DNA of 64,000 bases from positions 1 through 64,000 of the forward strand of contig DUQF01000010.1 of NCBI GenBank assembly GCA_012837965.1, read 5' to 3'. The stretch is from Clostridiales bacterium. GTDB lineage: Bacteria > Bacillota > Clostridia > Christensenellales > Aristaeellaceae. A program made the position numbers and the translations under genes. Shown here in pieces: positions 54,991 through 62,305 of the stretch. Position 1 is the stretch's first letter. Each line of letters starts with the position of its first letter. The notes beneath the pieces are model-generated. The model was not told the origin of the DNA. It was given only the letters and a program-made list of their open reading frames with translations, and did no database searches.

Positions 54991-55032
54991 GAACCGAGAT
55001 TATTGATGCTTGCTTAACATAAAGGAGGAGCA

Positions 55033-55215
55033 ATGAAAAAAGTAGCTTTTTGGCTCTTGGTTATTTTTTTACTGCTAATGGCCTTGATGTTTTTGACTCC
55101 TTGCCCCGCCATCATTGCAGAAAGCGAAGAGGCAGGCCAAATAAAGGTGCAAAATTACAACCGTCAAAATATTTTATTTTATCCGACAGCTTACAAAGCG
55201 GAGGGCACCAAGTGA
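55033..55215 (+). CDS. Small exported protein upstream of the Lgt-like gene
   Basis: This 60-residue product starts MKKVAFWLLVIFLLLMALMF, a signal peptide or membrane anchor, followed by about 30 polar residues. I know no family. The first 12 codons and the AAAGGAGGAGCA leader are almost identical to those of the CapA-like gene at 56317, so it may be a remnant of a duplicated 5' end now serving as a leader. Its stop overlaps the GTG of the next gene by 3 bp (GTGA), so translation is coupled. Confidence 0.6.
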   Translation: MKKVAFWLLVIFLLLMALMFLTPCPAIIAESEEAGQIKVQNYNRQNILFYPTAYKAEGTK

Positions 55216-56168
55216 ACACTTCCATCATCTTCTCGGTGGGTACCTTTTCTGTTACCCCCTTTTCACTTGCCCTTGCCCTATCGGTTGCCGTCGGGCTTGG
55301 CGTATTATTGATTTTTCACAAATACTGGTGTCAGTCCCTTGATAATCTTAGCCTCTTTGCTCTAATCGCCCTCTCCCTTGCTTGGATGGGCGCAAGGCTG
55401 TACTACTGCTTGGCAAGGCTTCCGCTGTATATCGAAATTGGTCTTGAAAACATATTCAAAGTGCAGGAAGGCGGCTTTGCTATCTGGGGCGCTATCTTGG
55501 GCACAGTGCTTGCCGCGCTGATTGTAGCCAAGCGAGCCGGCCAGCGCCCTGTCGCTTTCCTCAACTCCATCGCCCCCGCCGGCGCGCTCACACTTGCCTT
55601 GGGGCGCTTGGCAGAAGGGCTTAGCGGTGAAGGATACGGACCCTTGGTGGAAAACAGCAGTTTTTCCTTCTTTCCGCTTGCCATCAAAAATGAATGGGGT
55701 GAATGGTATTTTGCCATCTTTATATTGGAAGCACTGACAGCCTTCGTGCTTTTTCTTCTGCTTTTAAGAACCAACCGAAAGGGCGGCCGCAGCGCTCACC
55801 TCTTTTTTATCGTCTACTGCACAACACAGATACTGTATGAATCTTTACGCCGGGATAGCATGCTCAGGTGGTTGTTTGTGCGGGTGTCCCAACTCAATGC
55901 GGCGTTGGTGCTTGGCGGGATGATGTTCTATTTCCTTGCCGTATGGAAAAAGCACGCTTCAGGCAAGCGAAAACCGGCAAGGTACCTTGCCCTTCGCTGG
56001 GCAGGCTTTTTACTTTGCGCAGCCGGTATTATCCTATGTGAATTTGCCGTTGATAAGTCTGCAAGCCTGTCCGTTGGCATGAGTTACCTCATCATGAGTC
56101 TATTTTGCCTTGGCGTAGGGATTTGCGCCTACCAGTTGACTGACCCTGAAAGGCTCTTGTCCGCATAA
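55212..56168 (+). CDS. Lgt-like (prolipoprotein diacylglyceryl transferase family) membrane protein
   Basis: This 318-residue protein has seven to nine hydrophobic helices. It resembles Lgt, which attaches diacylglycerol to lipoprotein cysteines. GARLYYC, GGFAIWGAILG, LALGRLAEGLSGEGYG (the GRLGNFINGE-like region) and QILYESLRRDSMLRWLF followed by SQLNAALVL (the C-terminal YE..R.D...SQ region) are visible. The match is loose and the C-terminus has extra helices, so it is more likely a paralogue than housekeeping Lgt. I chose the GTG at 55212, with GGAGGG seven bases upstream. A longer frame from 55050 overlaps the small ORF and lacks family similarity. Confidence 0.75.
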   Translation: MNTSIIFSVGTFSVTPFSLALALSVAVGLGVLLIFHKYWCQSLDNLSLFALIALSLAWMGARLYYCLARLPLYIEIGLENIFKVQEGGFAIWGAILGTVLAALIVAKRAGQRPVAFLNSIAPAGALTLALGRLAEGLSGEGYGPLVENSSFSFFPLAIKNEWGEWYFAIFILEALTAFVLFLLLLRTNRKGGRSAHLFFIVYCTTQILYESLRRDSMLRWLFVRVSQLNAALVLGGMMFYFLAVWKKHASGKRKPARYLALRWAGFLLCAAGIILCEFAVDKSASLSVGMSYLIMSLFCLGVGICAYQLTDPERLLSA

Positions 56169-56202
56169 ATTCGTATATTTTTTATCCCAACAACCAAATT
56201 AT

Positions 56203-56236
56203 AAAGTCTTCTGCTGGAGGCAGAGGGCTTTTTCTT
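56203..56236 (+). terminator. Rho-independent terminator after the Lgt-like gene
   Basis: AAAGTCTTCTGC / GCAGAGGGCTTT is a 12-bp stem with two G-T pairs and a 5-nt loop, followed by TTCTTT. Confidence 0.75.
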
Positions 56237-56245
56237 TATCCGTTA

Positions 56246-56274
56246 TTGACACAAGCAGGTAGATTCTGTAAGAT
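56246..56274 (+). promoter_or_regulatory. Promoter copy B of a duplicated cassette
   Basis: TTGACA (56246-56251), 17 bp, TAAGAT (56269-56274). Same architecture as copy A at 54962-54990, about 43 bp before the CapA-like ATG at 56317. Confidence 0.8.
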
Positions 56275-56316
56275 GAATTGGCATTGATTATACTTATCTA
56301 TCACAAAGGAGGAGCA

Positions 56317-57405
56317 ATGAAAAAAGTAACTTTTTGGCTCTTAATTATTATTTGTATCTGTACTTTATCCCTGGCCGAATCTCCGGTTGAAAACCAATCT
56401 AAAAGCGCACCCGGCAATGAGCAAATCATCCTCCTTTCTTTTGTGGGAGATTGCAGCATCGGCGATGCCTTTCAGTTTGTAAATTACGATTCTTGTTATC
56501 ATGCGACCATTAGGGAAAAAGGCTATGCCTGGCCGTTTTCAACGGCCTTAAAATATACCCAATCGGATGATTTAACCATCGCCAACTTGGAGGTCGTTTT
56601 TACCAACCGCACAAGACGCTCGGACAAGCGGTTCAACCTGATTGGCGCCCCTGATCACGTGCAGTGCCTTATTGATGGAAGCGTTGAAATGGTCAACACC
56701 GTGAACAACCATGCGATGGATTTTTATGTCGAAGGCTACCGGGATTCTCTGGCCACCTTGGACGGGGCAGGGGTCAAGCATTTTGGTACCGTTTACCCCG
56801 GCAATAAAAACGGCTCAGACATCTACCCCATTGTAGAAGTCAAAGGAGTAAACATCGGCTTTATCGGATTTACTTATCCCCAAGAAAGCGATTTGAAAAG
56901 GATTGAGTATCGCATTGATGAGCTGAAAAAACAAGGCTGCGACCTTATTGTCGTAAGTTTGCACTGGGGCAGAGAAACGCACATGACTCCGCAACATTGG
57001 CAATATGCCTTCGCTAAAAAAGTCATTAATTTGGGCGCGGACCTAATTTGGGGGCATCACCCGCATGTATTGCAGCCCATTCACTTTTATAAAGGCAAGC
57101 CCATCATGTACTCGTCCGGCAACTTTACCTTTGGTACCATGTCCAAGGTTGATCCCTCAACGGGCATTTTCCAGTTTACTTATCAAAAAGGCGATGATGG
57201 CATCCAGCTTTCTAAAATGCAAGTTATCCCCTATCAAACGCAGCATGGCCCGGAGTATCGCCCACTTGAACTGACGGAACCTGCCCTGCAGCAGGAAGTA
57301 TTTTCTAAGCTGAGGTTTAAAAAAGAAATTGAAGGGTTTGAAAATCTCCCTCCCTCTTTTTTAGAAAATGGCATTGTATATTTTAAGCAAGGCATCATGC
57401 AATAA
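56317..57405 (+). CDS. CapA-family (metallophosphatase-fold) secreted protein, copy 2
   Basis: This 362-residue protein has a signal peptide (MKKVTFWLLIIICICTLSLA). The CapA domain has SFVGDCSIGDAF, NLEVVFTN, NTVNNHAMDF, LHWGRETH, GHHPHVLQPIHF and YSSGNFTFG, the same motif set as the gene at 51831-52856 but clearly diverged. It probably acts outside the membrane on an envelope polymer; poly-gamma-glutamate synthesis genes (capB, capC) are not present. AAAGGAGG precedes the ATG at 56317. The phosphodiester-glycosidase-family gene follows after 16 bp and should be co-transcribed. Confidence 0.88.
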   Translation: MKKVTFWLLIIICICTLSLAESPVENQSKSAPGNEQIILLSFVGDCSIGDAFQFVNYDSCYHATIREKGYAWPFSTALKYTQSDDLTIANLEVVFTNRTRRSDKRFNLIGAPDHVQCLIDGSVEMVNTVNNHAMDFYVEGYRDSLATLDGAGVKHFGTVYPGNKNGSDIYPIVEVKGVNIGFIGFTYPQESDLKRIEYRIDELKKQGCDLIVVSLHWGRETHMTPQHWQYAFAKKVINLGADLIWGHHPHVLQPIHFYKGKPIMYSSGNFTFGTMSKVDPSTGIFQFTYQKGDDGIQLSKMQVIPYQTQHGPEYRPLELTEPALQQEVFSKLRFKKEIEGFENLPPSFLENGIVYFKQGIMQ

Positions 57406-57421
57406 TAAGGAGTTATCAAGA

Positions 57422-58366
57422 ATGAAAACGCCACCCAAACGATCTGTTCTCTTAGTTGCTATCCTGTTAATGACCGTCTTTCTATCCTTCGTTTCCATAG
57501 CAATGGAAGATACGGGCAATATTATCATCATTCCCATTGAAGAAAAAATCGGGCTCGCGCCACATGCGGAAGGCTATCTTTCCGATTGGGCCTATCAGGA
57601 CCCTTCCATTTCTGTCAGGATATGGACAGGCCGTGAATTTGACACCAACCTAATGGTGGCATACGTGAAACTTGCCAACGCCAGCCAAATCCGCACGGAA
57701 ATGGCCAGCTCCTACCGCTCCACCAACATGGCTTTGGGCGCAACAATCGCCAAGCGAGTGAATGCGGTACTCGCCATCAACGGCGACTATTTCTCCGCCA
57801 AAAACAATGTAGGCTATGTCGCAAGACAGGGTACGGTATACCGTACCCGCTGTGACGGCAGGCATGATGTACTTATCATTGATGAAAATGGTGACATGCA
57901 CATTTTACAGGCCGCCACCAATGAGGATGTTGAGAACATCGATTACACGCCCATCAACGGCTTCACCTTTGGCCCGGGTTTGATTGTCAACGGAGAAAAA
58001 CAAGGCGATTTCCCCGACCTGAAAAACGCTCCCTGTGTTCCGGCTCAGCGAATGTGTCTTGCGCAGGTTGGCCCGCTTGAATACCTATGCATTTCCAGTG
58101 AGGGTCCGGAAGATCCCGGCTCGGTCGGTTTTACGCTTGAACAGTTTGCCGAGGTTGTTTACAATCTTGGAAACACAAGCCATGAAGGCGTAGAAATCGG
58201 CCCCATCCTCAATGCCTATAACTTAGATGGCGGCTCCTCCGCAACCATGGTATTTCAAAACAAAAAGATTAATGCTCCCAACAATCCCAAAAAAAGGCCG
58301 CTGAATGATATCGTCTGGTTCGGTACTGCCTACCAACCGGAAGAAAAACCGCAAGAAGAAAAGTAG
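57422..58366 (+). CDS. Phosphodiester glycosidase family (NAGPA domain) exported protein
   Basis: This 314-residue protein has an N-terminal signal peptide or anchor (about 8-28; SVLLVAILLMTVFLSFVSIA). The NAGPA/DUF2233 domain shows VLAINGDYFS, FGPGLIVNG, RMCLAQVGP and the C-terminal LNAYNLDGGSSATMVFQ, which are hallmark motifs. Relatives split phosphodiester-linked sugars, for example in uncovering enzyme or wall glycopolymers. Start at the ATG 57422, with AAGGAG nine bases upstream. It shares an operon with the CapA-like gene, suggesting a joint role in envelope polysaccharide or teichoic-type polymer processing (inference). Confidence 0.9.
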   Translation: MKTPPKRSVLLVAILLMTVFLSFVSIAMEDTGNIIIIPIEEKIGLAPHAEGYLSDWAYQDPSISVRIWTGREFDTNLMVAYVKLANASQIRTEMASSYRSTNMALGATIAKRVNAVLAINGDYFSAKNNVGYVARQGTVYRTRCDGRHDVLIIDENGDMHILQAATNEDVENIDYTPINGFTFGPGLIVNGEKQGDFPDLKNAPCVPAQRMCLAQVGPLEYLCISSEGPEDPGSVGFTLEQFAEVVYNLGNTSHEGVEIGPILNAYNLDGGSSATMVFQNKKINAPNNPKKRPLNDIVWFGTAYQPEEKPQEEK

Positions 58367-58377
58367 CATTTTCACGT

Positions 58378-58407
58378 AGCCGCCCTCTGTGTACACGGAG
58401 GGCGGCT
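58378..58407 (+). terminator. GC-rich hairpin after the NAGPA gene
   Basis: AGCCGCCCTC / GAGGGCGGCT is a 10-bp perfect stem with a 10-nt loop, 11 bp after the stop. The T-run is weak (TAGGTTT), but position and strength fit a terminator. Confidence 0.7.
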
Positions 58408-58439
58408 TAGGTTTAAAATAAAAGCTTCAGGTCCTCAAT

Positions 58440-58469
58440 TTGACAGAAACGCACACTTTTCCGTATAAT
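58440..58469 (+). promoter_or_regulatory. Consensus promoter for the antiporter gene
   Basis: TTGACA (58440-58445), 18 bp, TATAAT (58464-58469): both boxes are perfect. It leaves a leader of about 170 nt before the ATG at 58645. Confidence 0.8.
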
Positions 58470-58568
58470 CCATAAGGTGTTATCCTAACCGGCACAAGTT
58501 TTATTTTGAGTGAAACAAAAAAGAATTGCCATGTTTTTACCACCCGGCATCATTTTTTCACGGAAAAA

Positions 58569-58601
58569 CCAAAAGATTTTCTTATAATCCAAAAGATTTT
58601 C
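58569..58601 (+). repeat. 13-bp direct repeat in the antiporter leader
   Basis: CCAAAAGATTTTC occurs at 58569-58581 and again at 58589-58601, a 20-bp period. A TATAAT lies between the copies (58583-58588), so a second start site or a regulator-binding site is possible. I do not recognise a riboswitch here. Confidence 0.5.
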
Positions 58602-58644
58602 CCACAGTATTTCGCTAACGACCGTCATAATTTCTGAGGTGTTT

Positions 58645-60240
58645 ATGCAATTTTTAGTCCTTGGTATCATTCTTATTTTGGCCATGGCCGCGATCAGAAT
58701 TTCCAGCAAACACGGAATTCCGGCATTGCTGCTTTTTATCGTGTTGGGTATGGGTTTTGGGCTTTTAGGGCTTGATTTTAACGACTACGCCTTTGCGGAT
58801 GGCATTGCCACCGTCGCTTTGATGATCATCATGTTCTATGGCGGCTTTGGCACCAGCTGGAAAATGACCAAGCCTGTAGCAAAAGAAGCCATTATCTTGG
58901 CCTCCTTGGGTGTTGTAACAACCGCTCTATTGACGGGACTTTTCTGCCACTATATTTTAGGTTTTTCTTTCCTGGAAGGCATGTTGATCGGTTCCATTGT
59001 CGGCTCGACCGATTATGCAAGCGTGTCTAATATCCTGCGTTCTAAAAACCTAAACCTAAAATACAACACCGCACCGCTATTAGAACTTGAAAGCGGCTCC
59101 AACGACCCAACCGCTTACACCATGACCATGGTCTTTTTGTCTGTCATGATGGGTTCGGAACTATCTGTGCCTTTGCTTATTTTAACCCAAGTCGCTATCG
59201 GCTTAGCTATCGGTTTTGTTTATGCCTTCTTCTTGGAAAAGCTTCTACGTTTTCGTCCTGTAAGGGAAGATGGTCTAACATCGGTCTTCCTGGCCGCAGT
59301 TATCCTGATTACCTACGCTTCTGCCAGCATCATTGGCGGCAATGGTTACCTTGCTCTATATATTTTAGGTATCCGCCTTGGCAATATGGAGTTTAGAGGC
59401 AAACGCGAAGCCACCTTCTTCTTTGACGGTTTCTCTCAAATGATGAATATTGCCCTGTTCTTTGTTTTGGGGCTTTTATCTAACTTTAATGACTTTCTCA
59501 AAACCTTCCCTGTCGCTCTTGCCATCATGGTATTCATGACCATTGTTGCCCGTCCCGCGAGTGTTTGGGGATTGATGCTGCCCTTTAAGTTAAAGAAAAA
59601 CCAGCTGCATATGATTTCCCTCACCGGCATTCGTGGCGCTGCCGCCATCGCTTTCGCTATCCTGACCGTCAATAGCGATGTTGAGCTTTCGAGCGATATT
59701 TACCACATTGTCTTTGGCATCTGTGTGCTCTCTTCCCTGATACAGGGCAGCTTAATGCCCCCTGCTGCAAGAAAACTTGACATGCTGGATCCTAACGACA
59801 CGGTAATGCAAACCTTCAACTACTACCAAGATAAGGCTGAAATCGGCTTCCTTGAAACACATATTTCCCCTGAGAGCCACTTGGTTGGTACACAGGTGAA
59901 AGACCTCAACCTCACCTTTGATTTTATCGTCGCTAAAATTGTACGTGACGGAAAGCCCATTAACCCCAGGGGGCATGTGGTTGTTAAAGAAAATGACATG
60001 ATCGTCTTAGCCGGTGCCCAATACTTTGACCAGGACGGCCAGGATCTTGTTGAGTTCACCATTCCCAAAGGACATAAATGGATTGACCAGCAAATCAAAG
60101 ACCTATCCTTATCAACCGATCGCTTAATTGTTATGGTTCAGCGCAATGGAAAGCCCCTTGTCCCTTCGGGCAATACTAAACTGCTTCAAGGCGACAAGAT
60201 TCTTTTGCAAGAAATCCACGAACCGGACGAAAAAGCCTAA
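58645..60240 (+). CDS. Cation/proton antiporter, CPA1 type with TrkA-C domain (NhaP2/CvrA-like)
   Basis: This 531-residue protein has about 12 transmembrane helices (1-390) of the monovalent cation:proton antiporter family. SIVGSTDYASVSNIL and LELESGSNDPTAYTMT contain the conserved SND ion-binding aspartate. The C-terminal cytoplasmic part (about 405-530) holds an RCK_C/TrkA-C-like domain (HISPESHLVGTQVKDLNL, HKWIDQQIKDLSLSTDRLI). In Firmicutes such domains often bind c-di-AMP and control K+ export. I chose the ATG at 58645, five bases after GAGG; a GTG at 58639 overlaps that site. It has its own consensus promoter. Confidence 0.9.
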   Translation: MQFLVLGIILILAMAAIRISSKHGIPALLLFIVLGMGFGLLGLDFNDYAFADGIATVALMIIMFYGGFGTSWKMTKPVAKEAIILASLGVVTTALLTGLFCHYILGFSFLEGMLIGSIVGSTDYASVSNILRSKNLNLKYNTAPLLELESGSNDPTAYTMTMVFLSVMMGSELSVPLLILTQVAIGLAIGFVYAFFLEKLLRFRPVREDGLTSVFLAAVILITYASASIIGGNGYLALYILGIRLGNMEFRGKREATFFFDGFSQMMNIALFFVLGLLSNFNDFLKTFPVALAIMVFMTIVARPASVWGLMLPFKLKKNQLHMISLTGIRGAAAIAFAILTVNSDVELSSDIYHIVFGICVLSSLIQGSLMPPAARKLDMLDPNDTVMQTFNYYQDKAEIGFLETHISPESHLVGTQVKDLNLTFDFIVAKIVRDGKPINPRGHVVVKENDMIVLAGAQYFDQDGQDLVEFTIPKGHKWIDQQIKDLSLSTDRLIVMVQRNGKPLVPSGNTKLLQGDKILLQEIHEPDEKA

Positions 60241-60260
60241 ATGTACTGTATATAATCTTC

Positions 60261-60286
60261 AACGCCTGTTCATACGGGCGTTTTTC
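60261..60286 (+). terminator. Rho-independent terminator after the antiporter gene
   Basis: AACGCC / GGCGTT is a 6-bp stem followed by TTTCTTC, 20 bp after the antiporter stop codon. Confidence 0.65.
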
Positions 60287-60329
60287 TTCATGAATTCTTC
60301 ATGTGAAGCCATACCTGTTTGTTTCAGCC

Positions 60330-60358
60330 TTTTCATTTATCGGTTAATCGTTTATAAT
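60330..60358 (+). promoter_or_regulatory. Promoter of the nadD/yqeK-rsfS operon
   Basis: TTTTCA (60330-60335), 17 bp, TATAAT (60353-60358), about 27 bp before the GTG start. Confidence 0.55.
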
Positions 60359-60385
60359 AAATGTACAAGAGGAAGGAGAGTATGT

Positions 60386-61528
60386 GTGCATCACTTAGGC
60401 ATTTTACCTGGACTATTTGACCCCATTCACCTGGGTCACGTGGAGATTGCCCAAACCGCCTTTGAACAATTTAGTTTAAGCGGCGTTGTCTTGGTACCTG
60501 TTAACAAAGATGGAGTCCGTAATATTGCCTCTCTTCGGCAGCGACAACACATGGTGCAGTTGGCAACCAACAGCTACCCAAGCCTATCCCTTTTTACCCC
60601 TTCTTCTTTTACATCAACTGCTACCGCTTGTGATTATGGAGTGCTTATAAAAAACATCCGTTACAGTTTTTCCGGTATCCATCTTTGGCTGATTATCGGC
60701 GCTCACGAGGTAGATAACCTGCTTCAGGGCGATACCCGTGATTTGAAAAATATAGATCTGCTGTTATGGCCAAGGGTGGGCGATCGGGTAAACAACGCGA
60801 TACATAAGTGTAAGGCTCGTGGCCTTAATGCCTACGCGCTCAATCCACGCAAAATCAGTCCGGATTCACACACCGTCAGGCTTGCTATTCGGCACATGAT
60901 TGCCGATGAAGGGACACTACACCCCGATGTTATCCGATATATTGCAGACACTGGCCTATACCTTCCCGGCAGCGAAAAAAAGTTGCAAAAGGTAGTTACG
61001 CCCAGTCGCTATCTACACTCTCTGTCAGTTCGCGAAACGGCTGTCGAGCTGGCATTCATCCATCAAATCAATCCCTTTAAGTGTTCCGTCGCAGGCCTTA
61101 TGCACGATTACGCCAAGAACATGCCCCTTAAAGAAATGCAGCGTATCGCAAAAAAACATGGACTAACGAGCGACAAAAAGACCCTGCGTTCGGGAGCTTT
61201 GCTCCATGGATTGGTGGGGGCACACCTATGCAAACAGAAATTCGGCATCCGAGATGAAGAGATTTTAAGCGCCATCCGATACCACACCGTTGGCCGTCCC
61301 AACATGACCGATGTTGAGCTTTGTATTTTCGTAGCCGATGTTATTGAACCCAAGCGCCGTCCCTTCGAGGGTCTTGCCAACATACGACAAGTCGCCCGCA
61401 AATCTTTGAGACAAGCAGCCATCTTATGCCTTGAATCCGCCAGGAAATTTATTTTGGCTTCAGGCGAGGAATATTTTACCCAATCGCTTGACGCCCTCGA
61501 AAATCTAATCAACGCCGCATCAAATTAA
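60386..61528 (+). CDS. Fused nicotinate-nucleotide adenylyltransferase-like and YqeK HD-domain protein
   Basis: This 380-residue protein has two domains. The N-terminal nucleotidyltransferase (about 1-195) has GLFDPIHLGHVEIA, the HxGH-type signature, but the PHK motif region reads NKDGVRN and the usual ISSTxIR reads ISPDSHTVRLAI. The C-terminal YqeK domain (about 200-375) has HSLSVRETAVELA, GLMHDYAKNMP, HGLVGAHL and RYHTVGRPNMT, typical of the HD-type Ap4A hydrolase. In most Firmicutes these are adjacent separate genes. I chose the GTG at 60386, seven bases after GGAG; an ATG four bases earlier (60382) is out of frame and opens a 12-codon ORF. rsfS follows after 15 bp. Confidence 0.85.
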   Translation: MHHLGILPGLFDPIHLGHVEIAQTAFEQFSLSGVVLVPVNKDGVRNIASLRQRQHMVQLATNSYPSLSLFTPSSFTSTATACDYGVLIKNIRYSFSGIHLWLIIGAHEVDNLLQGDTRDLKNIDLLLWPRVGDRVNNAIHKCKARGLNAYALNPRKISPDSHTVRLAIRHMIADEGTLHPDVIRYIADTGLYLPGSEKKLQKVVTPSRYLHSLSVRETAVELAFIHQINPFKCSVAGLMHDYAKNMPLKEMQRIAKKHGLTSDKKTLRSGALLHGLVGAHLCKQKFGIRDEEILSAIRYHTVGRPNMTDVELCIFVADVIEPKRRPFEGLANIRQVARKSLRQAAILCLESARKFILASGEEYFTQSLDALENLINAASN

Positions 61529-61543
61529 GAAAGAGAGGAAATT

Positions 61544-61912
61544 ATGGATCCCAAACAAAAAGCGCTGACCATCGCCCAAGCTCTATTTGACCGCAAGGCA
61601 CAAGATATTACCGTGCTTCATGTGGCGCCGCTGACCACCTTGGCTGACTATCTTGTCATTGCAAGCGGTTTTAACCACCTTCAGGTTAAAGGCCTTGCAG
61701 ATTATGTCACGGACATGACTGAAGAAAAAGGCTTTGATTTGAGACGCACGGAAGGCGTAAGCGAAGGCGCTTGGGTGGTGATAGACTATGCCGATGTAAT
61801 CGTCCACATTTTCCGCCAAGAAGAGCGTGAATATTACAACCTTGAAAAGTTATGGGATAACGGCAAAAACCGCCTCATTTTACCCTTTGATAATTTAGGC
61901 GAAGAAGAATGA
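61544..61912 (+). CDS. rsfS: Ribosomal silencing factor RsfS
   Basis: This 122-residue protein of the YbeB/Iojap family binds L14 and blocks joining of the ribosomal subunits when nutrients are short. The motifs DITVLHVAPLTTLADYLVIA, LRRTEGVSEGAWVVIDYADV and VHIFRQEEREYYNLEKLW are standard. It follows the NadD-YqeK fusion, matching the common nadD-yqeK-rsfS order. Its stop overlaps the ArsC/Spx-like start by 4 bp (ATGA). Confidence 0.97.
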   Translation: MDPKQKALTIAQALFDRKAQDITVLHVAPLTTLADYLVIASGFNHLQVKGLADYVTDMTEEKGFDLRRTEGVSEGAWVVIDYADVIVHIFRQEEREYYNLEKLWDNGKNRLILPFDNLGEEE

Positions 61913-62247
61913 ATCTGCAAATCTATTTTTTAAAAAAGAACTTTGACACACAAAAAGCCTTGCGATTCTGCAAAGAGCGCCGCATTCCTTACCAAGAAGT
62001 CAACCTGCAAAAGCACCGCTTGGGAAAAAGGGAACTCAATACCTTTGCCAAAGGCGATATCCGCTCTTTAGTGGATTTTGATAACCGCAAAGTCAAGGAA
62101 CACCCCATCGCCTATACACAGTCCGAAGAAAAAATAGCCCAGATGCTTATTGAAAACCCGCAATTTCTGCGCACCCCTATTATCCGGAACGGGCAAAAGT
62201 CCATGATTGGTTTTGATGAGGAAACGCTGCTGTCCTGGATGTCCTGA
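61909..62247 (+). CDS. ArsC/Spx-family thioredoxin-fold protein lacking the usual active-site cysteine
   Basis: This 112-residue protein matches the ArsC/Spx/YffB fold: FLKKNFDTQKALRFCKERRI at the N-terminus, then YQEVNLQKHRLGKREL and LRTPIIRNGQKSMIGFDEE near the C-terminus. In relatives the first motif reads KKCxDTxKA with a redox cysteine. Here that position is asparagine (KKNFDT), although a cysteine occurs in RFCKE. A reductase role is therefore doubtful. It is coupled to rsfS and ends before a strong bidirectional terminator. Confidence 0.8.
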   Translation: MNLQIYFLKKNFDTQKALRFCKERRIPYQEVNLQKHRLGKRELNTFAKGDIRSLVDFDNRKVKEHPIAYTQSEEKIAQMLIENPQFLRTPIIRNGQKSMIGFDEETLLSWMS

Positions 62248-62267
62248 TAAGTTCTCAGACAAAAACA

Positions 62268-62290
62268 CCCCCGAAGCAAAACTTCGGGGG
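62268..62290. terminator. Bidirectional terminator between the rsfS operon and rpoC
   Basis: CCCCCGAAG / CTTCGGGGG is a 9-bp perfect stem with a 5-nt loop. It is followed by ATGCTTTTT on the plus strand and TGTTTTTG on the minus strand, between convergent transcripts. Confidence 0.9.
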
Positions 62291-62305
62291 ATGCTTTTTG
62301 TTGAT

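Noticed and set aside
58470..58644. c-di-AMP (ydaO-type) riboswitch before the antiporter
   Set aside because: The leader is AT-rich and lacks the conserved G-rich and GAGC-type motifs I would expect; the direct repeat is unlike that class.
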